DNA of 64,000 nt from Ferrovibrio sp. MS7 (GTDB lineage Bacteria > Pseudomonadota > Alphaproteobacteria > Ferrovibrionales > Ferrovibrionaceae), in NCBI RefSeq assembly GCF_038404985.1, contig NZ_JBBKBA010000001.1:834001-898000 (forward strand). The letters are read 5' to 3'. Of this stretch, positions 17,215 through 26,094 are shown in pieces. A model generated the notes under the pieces. That model made no database searches. It was not told the DNA's origin and worked only from the letters and a program-made list of their open reading frames with translations. Made by a program: the position numbers and the translations under genes. Numbering within the stretch: the stretch's first letter is position 1; every line of letters begins with the position of its first letter.

Positions 17215-19257
17215 ATGAGCGGCGTATTTGGCGCGGATCTCGCGGATCTGATCGAACTGGTGCATGAAAGCGTGCTGGTGCGCGATGCGGCGGGCCAGAT
17301 CACGCATTGGAGCAAGGGCAGCGAGGTGCTGTATGGCTGGCCGCGCGAGGCCGCCATCGGCAAGCCGGCGCAGAGCCTGCTGAACACTCAGTATCCGCTG
17401 CCTGAATCCGAACTGGCGGCGCATCTGGAACAGCACGGACATTGGGAAGGCGAGGTGCGCCGCGCCAATGCCGCCGGGCAGGATCTGCTGGTGCGGGCAC
17501 GCATCTCGCGCCGCTGCGATGCTCAAGGCGCGGTCCAGTTTGTGGAATCCGGCGTGCCGCTGGGGGCCGAGGCGCGCGACGCGGCGCTGAAGGCCAGCGA
17601 ATACCGCTACCGCAATCTGTTTCAGGCCATGGCGGCGTCCTTCTGGGAGATTGATTTCACCCCGGTCGGCGCCATGCTGCGCAAGCTGCGCGAACAGGGC
17701 GTCACCGAACTGCCGCGCTATTTCCGCGACCACCCGGAATTCGTGCGCGAGATGATGCGCGCCAGCCGTATCATCGATGTGAACGACCAGACGGTTGCCT
17801 TGTTCGCCGGTGGTGATCGCGCCCGCATGAACCTGCCGCTGGATGCCTTCTGGCCGGATGAAAGCACCCATGTCTATGCCGAAAGCGTGCTGGCGGCCGT
17901 GACCAAGAAGCCGAATTACTGCACGGAGACAAAGCTGCGCCGGGCCGATGGCACGTTGTTCGACGGCTTGTTCACCGCCTGCTTTCCGGCTGAATCGGTG
18001 GCCAAGGGCACGCTGCTGATCGGCGTCATCGACATCAGTGAAAGCAAGCGCGCCTTCGCCGAACTGGAAAAGAGCGAGACGCGCTACCGCAATCTTTACA
18101 ATTCCATGGGCGTCACCTGCTACCAGCTCGACATACGCGGCCTCGGCGCGCTGTATGACGAACTGCGTCGCCAGGGCGTCACCGATATCGCCGCCTATAT
18201 GGAGGCGCATCCCGAATTCGTCACCCGGGCCATGGAAGTCACCTGCATCGTCGACAGCAACGAGCCCGGCCTGCGGCTGATGGGCGCGGAGAAGCGCGAG
18301 GATGTGCTCGGACCGGTGCGGCGCTATTGGATCGAGGATGATTGCGAGGGTTTCAAGCAGTCGCTGGTCTCGGGCTTCGCCGGCAATTCCCGCTTCCAGA
18401 CCGAGACGCGCCAGCGCCGGCTCGATGGCAGCGAGATGGATGTGCTGTTCACGCTGGCCTCGGCGCCAGCAATGCGCGCCGCCGGCATGGCGCTGATCAG
18501 CGTCATCGATATCACCGAGCGCGTGCAGGCGCAGCGCGACCTGTCGCGGCTGCAGAATGATTTCGCCCATGCGGCGCGCATCTCGATGCTGGGCGAACTC
18601 ACCGCCTCGCTGGCGCATGAGGTGAACCAGCCGCTGGCCGCCATCGCCGCCAATGGCGCCGCCGGCCTGCGCTGGTTGTCGCGGCCGGAACCGGATCTCG
18701 CCGAGGTGACGGCGATTACCCGGCGTATGACCGCCGATGCCCAGCGCGCCGCCGAGATTATCTCGCGTATCCGCCTGATGGCTTCGCGCCAGGCACCGGA
18801 AAAGGCGCCGCTGCCGGTCAACGCGCTGATCGAGGAGGCGATCCTGTTCCTGCGCCATGAGATGCAGGCCCAGGGCGTGGCGGTGTCGCTGGAGCTGGAG
18901 CGCAATCTGCCCGATGTGCTGGGCGACCGCACGCAGTTGCAGCAGGTGGTAGTGAATCTGGCGCTGAATGCCATCCAGGCGCTGGCCGAGGCCAAGGCGG
19001 AAAGCCGCATTCTCCGCCTCTCCACCCAGCGTACCGACAGCCGCATCCTGCGTATCTCGGTGGACGATAGCGGCCCCGGCATCGCGCCGGAACAGCGCGC
19101 CAAGCTGTTCGACAGCTTCTACACCACCAAGCCGAACGGCATGGGCATGGGGTTGCCGATCTGCCGTTCGATCATCGAGCGCCATGGCGGCGAAATCTGG
19201 GCCGAAGCCGCCGCCATCGGCGGTGCACGCTTCTCCTTCACGCTGCCTGTTGCTTAA
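17215..19257 (+). CDS. PAS-domain sensor histidine kinase (soluble)
   Basis: A 680-residue kinase without obvious membrane helices. PAS1 spans about residues 5-115. Two further PAS-like units (about 125-280 and 286-440) are duplicates of each other and share YRNL, LR-QGVT and HPEFV elements. The HisKA box is LAHEVNQPLAAIAANGA, with N-box NLALNAIQAL, G1 DDSGPGI and G2 NGMGMGLPICRS. It resembles FixL/TodS-type kinases. Its partner should be the FixJ-like regulator at 16014, with the lone receiver between them. The signal is unknown; nearby redox enzymes suggest a metabolite or redox cue. Confidence 0.9.
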   Translation: MSGVFGADLADLIELVHESVLVRDAAGQITHWSKGSEVLYGWPREAAIGKPAQSLLNTQYPLPESELAAHLEQHGHWEGEVRRANAAGQDLLVRARISRRCDAQGAVQFVESGVPLGAEARDAALKASEYRYRNLFQAMAASFWEIDFTPVGAMLRKLREQGVTELPRYFRDHPEFVREMMRASRIIDVNDQTVALFAGGDRARMNLPLDAFWPDESTHVYAESVLAAVTKKPNYCTETKLRRADGTLFDGLFTACFPAESVAKGTLLIGVIDISESKRAFAELEKSETRYRNLYNSMGVTCYQLDIRGLGALYDELRRQGVTDIAAYMEAHPEFVTRAMEVTCIVDSNEPGLRLMGAEKREDVLGPVRRYWIEDDCEGFKQSLVSGFAGNSRFQTETRQRRLDGSEMDVLFTLASAPAMRAAGMALISVIDITERVQAQRDLSRLQNDFAHAARISMLGELTASLAHEVNQPLAAIAANGAAGLRWLSRPEPDLAEVTAITRRMTADAQRAAEIISRIRLMASRQAPEKAPLPVNALIEEAILFLRHEMQAQGVAVSLELERNLPDVLGDRTQLQQVVVNLALNAIQALAEAKAESRILRLSTQRTDSRILRISVDDSGPGIAPEQRAKLFDSFYTTKPNGMGMGLPICRSIIERHGGEIWAEAAAIGGARFSFTLPVA

Positions 19258-19277
19258 GGGGGGGCAGCGTGATCGGC

Positions 19278-19291
19278 CATACCTTGGTTTG
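19278..19291. promoter_or_regulatory. CATAC-N4-GTATG dyad, copy 3 (degenerate)
   Basis: CATAC-CTTG-GTTTG keeps the 14-bp layout of copies 1 and 2, with one mismatch in the right arm. It sits about 90-105 bp before the aldo/keto reductase start, the same distance range as the other copies. It suggests that the two-component system controls the reductase operon. Confidence 0.35.
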
Positions 19292-19383
19292 TCTCGCGTA
19301 TATCAGCGGCTGATTCAACGCCGGCCCGCCCAAGTCTAGCCTGCATCTGCCGCAACAGCGCGGCATAACAGCAGGGACATACC

Positions 19384-20415
19384 ATGCGCTACCGCATCCT
19401 GGGCCGCAGCGGCCTCCGCGTTTCCACCTTCGCGCTCGGCACCGGCAATTTCGGCAAGGGCTGGGGCTACGGCACTGAAGTTGCCGAAGCGCGCAAGATC
19501 TATGATGCCTACCGCTCTGCCGGCGGCAATTTCATCGACACGGCGGACCAATACCAATTCGGCCAGGCCGAAACCATGCTGGCGGATTTCATTGGCCCCG
19601 AGCGCGACGATATCGTGCTGGCGACGAAGTATTCGCTCGGCGCCACCCATGGCGCCGGACTGCAGCATACCGGCAACAGCCGCAAGGCCATGGTGCAGTC
19701 GGTGGAAGCCAGCCTGAAGCGGCTCAAGACCGACCGCATCGACCTGCTCTGGGTGCATATGCCCGATGGCGTGACGCCGATCGAGGAAATCGCCCGCGGC
19801 CTGGATGACCTGAGCCGCGCCGGCAAGATCCTCTATGGCGGCCTGTCGGATTTCCCGGCCTGGCGCTGCGCCACGGCCGCCACGCTGGCGGAATTGCGCG
19901 GCTGGGCGCCGGTGGTGGCGGTGCAGATGGAATACAGCCTGGTGGAACGCACGGCCGAGCGTGAACTGCTGCCGATGACCGCCGCCTTCGGCCTGGCGCC
20001 GGTGATCTGGTCGCCGCTCGGCGGTGGCTTGCTCACCGGCAAATACCGCAAGGGCGAGCAGGGCCGCGCGCAAGGCCTGGGCGTGGTGATCCAGCATGAA
20101 AGCGATGAACGCCGCGCCGCCACGCTGGACGCCGTGCTGGAAATTGCTGGCGAGCTTGGCGTTTCGCCGGGCCAGGTGGCGATTGCCTGGACCTTGAGCC
20201 GAGGCGTGCTGCCGATCCTGGGGCCGCGCACGCTGGAGCAGTTCACCGATAATCTGGCGGCGGCGGATGTGCGCCTGAGCGAAGCGCAGCTTATTCGGCT
20301 CGACGAGGTCAGCGCCACGCCGCTAGGCTTCCCGCATGAGGTGGTGGCCAAGACCGCCGCCGTGCTCGCCGGCAGCAAGCCGGAGCTGATCGACCGCCAT
20401 GTGGCGGTGCGCTGA
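19384..20415 (+). CDS. Aldo/keto reductase
   Basis: A 343-residue NADPH-dependent (beta/alpha)8 reductase. Catalytic tetrad elements are visible: FIDTADQYQFGQAE (Asp and Tyr), the Lys in VLATKYSLG and the His in LLWVHMPDG. The C-terminal cofactor region reads PILGPRTLEQFTDNL. It belongs to the YghZ/Tas-like group that reduces aldehydes and ketones. It is followed 11 bp later by a cysteine hydrolase gene with a strong AAGGAGG site, forming a two-gene operon. Confidence 0.9.
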   Translation: MRYRILGRSGLRVSTFALGTGNFGKGWGYGTEVAEARKIYDAYRSAGGNFIDTADQYQFGQAETMLADFIGPERDDIVLATKYSLGATHGAGLQHTGNSRKAMVQSVEASLKRLKTDRIDLLWVHMPDGVTPIEEIARGLDDLSRAGKILYGGLSDFPAWRCATAATLAELRGWAPVVAVQMEYSLVERTAERELLPMTAAFGLAPVIWSPLGGGLLTGKYRKGEQGRAQGLGVVIQHESDERRAATLDAVLEIAGELGVSPGQVAIAWTLSRGVLPILGPRTLEQFTDNLAAADVRLSEAQLIRLDEVSATPLGFPHEVVAKTAAVLAGSKPELIDRHVAVR

Positions 20416-20426
20416 AGGAGGCCGTC

Positions 20427-21068
20427 ATGACCGAACGCCGCGACGTCATGCAGCAGGGTTATCCGAAGGACCATACCGCGCTGCTGTTCCTCGATCCCTA
20501 TAACGATTTCCTTGCCGAGGGTGGCAAGCTGTGGTCGCGCGTGCAGGCGGTGGCCATCGCCGCCGGCCTGCATGGCAACCTCACGCGCATCACGGCTGAA
20601 GTACGCCGGCAGGGCTTGAAAGTGTTCATCGTGCCGCATCACCGCGCCGAGCCAGGTGATCTCGACCATTGGGATCACCCGACGCCCTATCAGCTCGGCA
20701 GCTCGAAATTCCAGGTCTTCGCCAAGGGCTCCTGGGGTGGCGAATGGTTTCCGGCCTTCGCGCCGCAGGCCGGCGACGTGGTGGCGAAGGAGCATTGGGG
20801 CGGCAGCGGCTTCGCCAATACCGATCTGGATTTCCTGCTCAAGCAGCACCGCGTCACGCATTGCATCTTCATCGGCCTGATCGCCAACACCTGCGTTGAA
20901 TCCACCGCGCGTTTCGCCGCCGAGCTTGGCTATCACGTCACCCTGGTGCGCGATGCCACCGCCGCCTTCAGCGCGGAAGCCATGCAGGCTGCGCATGACA
21001 TCAACGCGCCGACCTATGCCCATGTCGTCACCACCACCGATGCCCTGCTGGCGGCGCTGGCTTTGTAA
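20427..21068 (+). CDS. Isochorismatase-like cysteine hydrolase
   Basis: A 213-residue hydrolase of the isochorismatase/nicotinamidase superfamily. The catalytic Asp is in LLFLDPYNDFL, the Lys in VVAKEHWGGSGF, and the nucleophilic Cys in GLIANTCVESTARFAAELGY. These enzymes cleave amides or vinyl ethers. AAGGAGG precedes ATG 20427, right after the aldo/keto reductase stop. It is intact, and it belongs to a different subgroup from the decayed family member at 15525-15794. Confidence 0.9.
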   Translation: MTERRDVMQQGYPKDHTALLFLDPYNDFLAEGGKLWSRVQAVAIAAGLHGNLTRITAEVRRQGLKVFIVPHHRAEPGDLDHWDHPTPYQLGSSKFQVFAKGSWGGEWFPAFAPQAGDVVAKEHWGGSGFANTDLDFLLKQHRVTHCIFIGLIANTCVESTARFAAELGYHVTLVRDATAAFSAEAMQAAHDINAPTYAHVVTTTDALLAALAL

Positions 21069-21090
21069 GCAACGATGCATCGTGAAATCG

Positions 21091-21115
21091 ACGGCTGGGC
21101 CATAAGCCCGGCCGT
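21091..21115 (+). terminator. Weak terminator-like hairpin
   Basis: ACGGCTGGGC at 21091-21100 pairs with GCCCGGCCGT at 21106-21115 (one G-T wobble, 5-nt loop), followed by TGTCGTTTCT. It lies after the cysteine hydrolase. The T-tract is poor, so termination may be partial. Confidence 0.5.
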
Positions 21116-21263
21116 TGTCGTTTCTGCCACAGGGTTATCGCTCTCATACCAAGAGATGGCGCGACATACCGCAGGTCTGATTCAAGCTGCCTGGCGCTTT
21201 TGGCATTCTGTCCCTGTCGACGCGGACAGCGTCAACGCAAACCGAACCGACAGGAGCCAGGCG

Positions 21264-22262
21264 ATGACCGCCACAAAACTGACCACCTCGCGCCGTAGTG
21301 TGATGCAGGGCGGCCTCGGCATCGCCGCTCTCGCTACGCTGCCAAGCACCATGCTGGGCGGCACGGTATTTGCTCAGACCACCCAGGCTACTCCCACGCA
21401 ACTCGTTCCGCAGCAACAGGAAGGCAACACCATGGATACCATCATCACCGCCGACGGCACCCGTATCTTCTTCAAGGATTGGGGCCCGAAAACCGCTCCG
21501 GCGATCATGTTCCACCATGGCTGGCCGCTCTCGGCCGACGACTGGGACAACCAGATGCTCTACTTCCTGGCCAAGGGCTATCGCGTCATCGCCCATGACC
21601 GCCGCGGCCATGGCCGTTCGACCCAGACCTACAGCGGCAACGAGATGGACACCTACGCCGCCGATGTCGCCGCCCTGGTGAAGGCGCTCGACTTGCGCAA
21701 TGTGATCCATGTCGGCCATTCCACCGGTGGCGGTGAAGTGGCGCACTACGTGGCGCGGGCCGAGAAGGGCCGGGTCGCCAAGGCGGTTTTGCTCGGCGCC
21801 GTGCCGCCGATCATGGTCAAGACCGACAAGAATCCCGGCGGCCTGCCGATCGAGGTGTTCGACGGCTTCCGCGCCGCCCATGCCGGCAACCGCGCGCAGT
21901 TCTTCCACGACGTGCCGGCGGGGCCGTTCTACGGCTTCAACCGCCCCGGCGCCGAACCGTCCCAGGGCATCATCGACAATTGGTGGCGCCAGGGCATGAT
22001 GGGCGGCACCAAGGCGCAGTATGACTGCATCAAGGCCTTCTCCGAGACCGACTTCACCGACGACCTCAAGCAGATCGACGTGCCGGTGCTGATCATGCAT
22101 GGCGACGACGACCAGATCGTGCCGATCGGTGCCTCCGCCTTGCTGGCGATCAAGCTGGTGAAGCAGGGCACGCTGAAGGTCTACAAGGGCCTTGGCCATG
22201 GCATGGCGACGATCAACGCCGACATCATCAACGAAGACCTGTTGGCGTTTTTCAAGGCCTAG
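21264..22262 (+). CDS. Tat-exported alpha/beta hydrolase, non-heme chloroperoxidase type
   Basis: A 332-residue alpha/beta hydrolase. The N-terminus TSRRSVMQGGLGIAALA is a twin-arginine signal, with likely cleavage near FAQTT, so the enzyme is periplasmic. The nucleophile elbow is HVGHSTGGGEV; the acid lies in MHGDDDQIVP and the catalytic His in GLGHGM. The oxyanion region HHGWPLSADDW and AHDRRGHGRS are typical of cofactor-free haloperoxidases/esterases. ATG 21264 follows CAGGAG. In vivo it is probably an esterase or perhydrolase. Its last codons are echoed after the stop (see repeat at 22251). Confidence 0.88.
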   Translation: MTATKLTTSRRSVMQGGLGIAALATLPSTMLGGTVFAQTTQATPTQLVPQQQEGNTMDTIITADGTRIFFKDWGPKTAPAIMFHHGWPLSADDWDNQMLYFLAKGYRVIAHDRRGHGRSTQTYSGNEMDTYAADVAALVKALDLRNVIHVGHSTGGGEVAHYVARAEKGRVAKAVLLGAVPPIMVKTDKNPGGLPIEVFDGFRAAHAGNRAQFFHDVPAGPFYGFNRPGAEPSQGIIDNWWRQGMMGGTKAQYDCIKAFSETDFTDDLKQIDVPVLIMHGDDDQIVPIGASALLAIKLVKQGTLKVYKGLGHGMATINADIINEDLLAFFKA

Positions 22263-22280
22263 TCTGGCTTCAAGGCGTAA
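22251..22280 (+). repeat. Duplicated 3' end of the hydrolase gene
   Basis: TTCAAGGCCTAG at 22251-22262 (Phe-Lys-Ala-stop) recurs 18 bp later as TTCAAGGCGTAA at 22269-22280, 10 of 12 identical and again ending in a stop codon. Confidence 0.6.
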
Positions 22281-22291
22281 GCATTTTGCCG

Positions 22292-22356
22292 ACTGGCCGC
22301 TTCCCCCCGGCCAGTTCGTCCCGCCGCCGCCCGTGCCTCCCCCTTGCGGGCGGCGG
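22292..22356. terminator. Two tandem GC hairpins between convergent genes
   Basis: ACTGGCCG/CGGCCAGT (22292-22299 and 22308-22315) and CCGCCGCCCG/CGGGCGGCGG (22324-22333 and 22347-22356) are perfect stems. They lie in the 128-bp gap where the hydrolase and the M50/HlyD genes meet tail to tail. Neither has a T-run; a role in blocking read-through in both directions is plausible. Confidence 0.45.
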
Positions 22357-22390
22357 CCCCCCATTCAGGGCTACGCCATCGGGGAGAGGG

Positions 22391-24535
22391 TCAGAAGCCG
22401 CTTTCGCGCAGCAGCACGGCGACAGTCTGGTCAAACAGACGGCGAGCAAAGCTCTGCGCCGGGGCCTCGGCCAGCACGGTGCCGCGCAAGCTGCGCTCGA
22501 TACCTTCCAGCTTGCCTTCCGGCACCAGCACCACACGATAGAGGCCATGGCTCGGCCGTTCGCGGCCATCGGCTTCCTTGCGTGCCGGCAAGGGTCCGCC
22601 ATGCAGGCTGCTCAGTGCCAGCACGTCGATGCTGTCGAGCGTGCCGGCGGCGATCTCGCTGACCCGCAGCGGGAAACTCTCGGCGGCATTGTCGAGCGGC
22701 ACGAAGCGCGCCGCCGCACCGGGTTCGAGGCGCCGGATATCGGTTTCATCCAGATAAGCCACGGCTTCGATGCGCTGGCGGTCGGCGAGCAGCAGCAAGG
22801 GCTGGCGCGGCTCCACCCACAGGCCGGGGCGCAAGCCCTTCAAAATCTCCACCACGCTGCCGTCCACATTGGCGCGCAGCAGCAAGCGGCCGCGCAGTTC
22901 TTCCAGGCCGGCGCGGCGTCGCTCCAGGCTGGCGCGCTGTTCACGCAAAACCGGCATCTGGCGCCGCACATCCGGGCTGGCGGCGGCGCGGGCGATCTGC
23001 AGGTCCAGGATGGCGATGCGCTGCTGCGTGAGTATCAGGTCATGATCGAGGTCCGGTGCCGCCAGCCGCAACAGCGGCGTGCCAGCCACGACGCGCTGCT
23101 CGCGTTCAATCAGCACTTCCTCCACCCGGCCGCTCACTGGTGCATAGGCCATGGCATATTCCGAGGCGCGCAGCATCGCCGGCATCGTCACTTCGCCGCG
23201 CCACGGCGTGATGAAGGCGGCAAGGCCAATGCCGGCCAGCAGCAGAGTGGCGAGCAGCCGCCGGTTCGGCCGCAGCAGGCGGCGCTGCTGCCACCAGGCG
23301 CGCATCTCGGTCCAGATCGGGCGCAGGATGAACCATACGACCTCGACCACGAACAGCAGAATGCCGAGCAGCTTGAAGAAGAAATAGTAGACCAAAGCCG
23401 CGATGCCGATGAACAGGATCAGGCGGTAGACCCAGGTGATATAGGCATAGGCGATCAGCAGCTTCTGCCGGCGCGGCGGAAAGACTTCCGGCGGCGCCAG
23501 GCCGAGGCCGAACAAGGTTTCGCGCAAATGCCATCGTGCCAGGGCGAAGGCGCGCTCCTGCAGATTCTCAACCCCGAGCCAGTCGGCCAGCAGGTAATAG
23601 CCGTCGAAGCGCATGAACGGGCTGGCATTGATCGCCACCGTGGCGATGAAGCTCACCGCCGCCAGGCTGAAGGCGACCGAGCGCAGCGGACCTTCGGGCA
23701 GCAGGCTCCAGGCCAGCAGCGCGAAAGCCGCCAGGCTGCCTTCCGCCATCATGCCGGCGGCGCCGATCAGCAGGCGCGGACGGCGCTCGGTCAGCCGCCA
23801 GGCATCGGTGACATCGGTATAGAGGACGGGATAGAGCACCATGAAGGCGATGCCCATGCTGGGCACGCGGCAGCCCTGGCGCTTGGCCATCAGGGCATGT
23901 CCCATCTCATGGATGCTCTTGGCCAGGCCGAGCGCGATGCCGAAATAGAGCAGGCCCTGCCAGCTCGCCATGTCAGGCAAGGTGGCCCAGAACTGGTCCC
24001 ATTGCCGGCTGGCGAGATAGAGCCCGAGCAGGGCGATGCCGGCGATGATCAGCGCGGCGCCACGGCTGAACAGGAAATCCAGCTTCGGCGCCAGTTGGCT
24101 GAGAAACTTATCCGGCCGTAGCAAAGGCATGCGGATGAACAGGTAATTATGCAGCAGCCAGGTGGCCCAATGATGGCGCTGCGCCGCGCGTGCCTGCACC
24201 AGCTTGGTGATGCCGCCGCTATCCTCGCGCCGCAGCAGGTTGTTGCCATCCAGGAAACGCAGCATGGCTTCCAGGCGGTCGCCGGCCAGGGGACGACCAA
24301 GCTGCGTCGCGGCGGCGCTCAGCACCGCCATCGCCTCGCCGCGCTGCCAATGGCGCAGCAGCGCGAAGGCTTCGGCGCCGATACGGTAATAGCGGTTGCG
24401 CACCGGATCGTGGATGGTCCAGGTCGGGCCGCCATTTTCCGCTGCCGGGCCGGGCAGCAGGCTGAGATCGTCGCGCAGCCGCGGCAAGACTTGTGCGGGC
24501 GCTGCCCCTGGGGCGGAGAGGGCGGCGGCCTGCAT
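22391..24535 (-). CDS. PqqD-like / M50 metalloprotease / HlyD fusion membrane protein
   Basis: A 714-residue polytopic protein with three parts. About residues 15-105 look like a PqqD-type winged domain. About 155-445 are membrane helices carrying the M50 site HEMGH (209-213) and the second motif NASPFMRFDG (303-312), whose Asp is the third zinc ligand. About 470-714 form an HlyD/biotinyl-lipoyl adaptor starting AYAPVSGRVEEVLIEREQ, with a coiled coil. It starts one base after the stop of the GAF-like/HlyD gene. No ABC or RND transporter or TolC gene lies nearby. The family is known beside exporters of peptides or large proteins, but its function is not settled. Confidence 0.75.
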   Translation of the reverse strand: MQAAALSAPGAAPAQVLPRLRDDLSLLPGPAAENGGPTWTIHDPVRNRYYRIGAEAFALLRHWQRGEAMAVLSAAATQLGRPLAGDRLEAMLRFLDGNNLLRREDSGGITKLVQARAAQRHHWATWLLHNYLFIRMPLLRPDKFLSQLAPKLDFLFSRGAALIIAGIALLGLYLASRQWDQFWATLPDMASWQGLLYFGIALGLAKSIHEMGHALMAKRQGCRVPSMGIAFMVLYPVLYTDVTDAWRLTERRPRLLIGAAGMMAEGSLAAFALLAWSLLPEGPLRSVAFSLAAVSFIATVAINASPFMRFDGYYLLADWLGVENLQERAFALARWHLRETLFGLGLAPPEVFPPRRQKLLIAYAYITWVYRLILFIGIAALVYYFFFKLLGILLFVVEVVWFILRPIWTEMRAWWQQRRLLRPNRRLLATLLLAGIGLAAFITPWRGEVTMPAMLRASEYAMAYAPVSGRVEEVLIEREQRVVAGTPLLRLAAPDLDHDLILTQQRIAILDLQIARAAASPDVRRQMPVLREQRASLERRRAGLEELRGRLLLRANVDGSVVEILKGLRPGLWVEPRQPLLLLADRQRIEAVAYLDETDIRRLEPGAAARFVPLDNAAESFPLRVSEIAAGTLDSIDVLALSSLHGGPLPARKEADGRERPSHGLYRVVLVPEGKLEGIERSLRGTVLAEAPAQSFARRLFDQTVAVLLRESGF

Positions 24536-24536
24536 C

Positions 24537-25916
24537 TCAGAAGCCGATCATTTGCCGCAAAGCCGCCGCCGGGCGGCGGAACAGATACAGCGCCAGCGGC
24601 ACCGGGCGGCCCTGGATCTTCGCCGTGCCGCGCAGCCCGAGGCGGGGCAATGCCGCGCCGGCGGGCAGCGCCAGATCGGCATTGACGCGGTAGGCAGCGA
24701 TATTGTCAGCGCCGACTTCCGGCTCGAAGGCGGCATCGCGCAAGGTTGCGTCGAGGGCTTTAAGCGGGTCGCTGTCGAGGAACATCTGTACGGCGGCACC
24801 GCTTTCCAGCGCCACCGCATCGGCGACGGGCAGCCGCGCTTCGATCTCGACCCGCGCCGGATCGGCGATGGTGAGAATGCGCATCCCGGTACTCACCGGG
24901 CGACCGAGCCAGTCATTGGCGCTGCGGAACACCGCCACGCCGTCACGCTCGGCTTTCACCTTGCTGCGTTCCAGCCGCGCCTGGGCGAATTGATGCTCGG
25001 TGGCGCGCAGGTTGGCTTGTGCGGTGAGCAGCGCGATCTGAGCGCCGGAGCGCGGATCGCCAAACGCGCCCTGCTGTGCGCTGCGCAATTCCGCCTGCGC
25101 CACGGCCAGTTCCTGCGCCGCCACTTCGGCGCGGGCGCGCAGGTCGGTATCCTCGAGATCAAGCAGCGGCTGGCCGGCGCGTACCGCCTCGTTCGGCCGC
25201 ACATGCAGCCGTGCCACCACGCCATCCAGCGGCGCCGTCACCAGGAAGGGATCGCGCGGCACGATTTCCGCAGGCGCCAGGGCCGATTGCCGCACCGGGA
25301 TGAAGCCGGCGGCGATGATCAGCGCCAGCACCAGCCATTGCAGTTTCGCGAAAGCCGGCCAGCCGCGCCGCCGCGCGATGCGCCCTTTGCGCTGCGCAAG
25401 CAGGGCCCAGGCATGGCCATAGGTTTCCGCCAGGCGCTCGGCCAGCACCATTTCCTCCGGACTCCAGGGCTGCTGGCGGGCCAGCCACAGCACGGCAATC
25501 GGCTGTGCCGCTTCGGTCGCCTCGGGCAGCGGCAGCGGCAGCCACAAGGCCTGCGCGGCGGAAAATTCCGCCCAATCGGCGGCCAGTTCGGGTGTCGTCT
25601 GGGTGGCGTTCAGGGTTTGCGTCTTCGCCGCATCGGGCTGGCGCAGGCGCTCCGCTGCAACCGTCTCCAGCCAGCGGATGAAGGGTGCATTACGCTCCAC
25701 ATCGGGTACGTCGGCGGCGGCCAGCACGCGCGGCATGCCGCTGGCCGGCCAGTCGAGCAGGGCAATCTGCGCCGCCGGCAGCAGGCTGCGGCTGCGGTTC
25801 ACCAGGATGAAGCGCAAAGCCTCCAGCGAGGCGGCGCGGCGCACCTCGCGCTCAAGCGTCAGCAGCGCCACCAAAGCTGCGGAAGGGGGGGCGGCAGAAG
25901 GCGTTTCCAGCTTCAT
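24537..25916 (-). CDS. GAF-like / HlyD membrane-fusion protein
   Basis: A 459-residue protein. About residues 15-175 form a cytoplasmic, GAF-like domain. One membrane helix follows (LQWLVLALIIAAGFIPV, about 193-209). Then comes a periplasmic HlyD adaptor with the half-lipoyl motif VTAPLDGVVARLHVRPNEAV, a coiled coil and a beta-barrel. It is first in a two-gene minus-strand operon with the M50/HlyD protein. The arrangement suggests a cytoplasmic sensor joined to an envelope conduit. The exported substrate is not apparent. Confidence 0.72.
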   Translation of the reverse strand: MKLETPSAAPPSAALVALLTLEREVRRAASLEALRFILVNRSRSLLPAAQIALLDWPASGMPRVLAAADVPDVERNAPFIRWLETVAAERLRQPDAAKTQTLNATQTTPELAADWAEFSAAQALWLPLPLPEATEAAQPIAVLWLARQQPWSPEEMVLAERLAETYGHAWALLAQRKGRIARRRGWPAFAKLQWLVLALIIAAGFIPVRQSALAPAEIVPRDPFLVTAPLDGVVARLHVRPNEAVRAGQPLLDLEDTDLRARAEVAAQELAVAQAELRSAQQGAFGDPRSGAQIALLTAQANLRATEHQFAQARLERSKVKAERDGVAVFRSANDWLGRPVSTGMRILTIADPARVEIEARLPVADAVALESGAAVQMFLDSDPLKALDATLRDAAFEPEVGADNIAAYRVNADLALPAGAALPRLGLRGTAKIQGRPVPLALYLFRRPAAALRQMIGF

Positions 25917-26094
25917 CGCACCATCCTACACGCCATCTGCGCGTATTTCACCGGCCGACAGTTAGCGACATGGTGGTGAAATGCCGGTTCCATGCCTAAG
26001 GCCCTGGAAAAACACCAAAGTTGCCGCAATCCGGCCCCATTCGGCGCCAAGCCTGTTCCTCACCGCAACCGCCTTGTTGTAACCGGAGGAACCG

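Noticed and set aside
22286-24121. Plus-strand open frame of about 600 codons over the M50/HlyD gene
   Set aside because: Shadow of the minus-strand gene, which has zinc-protease and adaptor motifs; the plus translation is low complexity.
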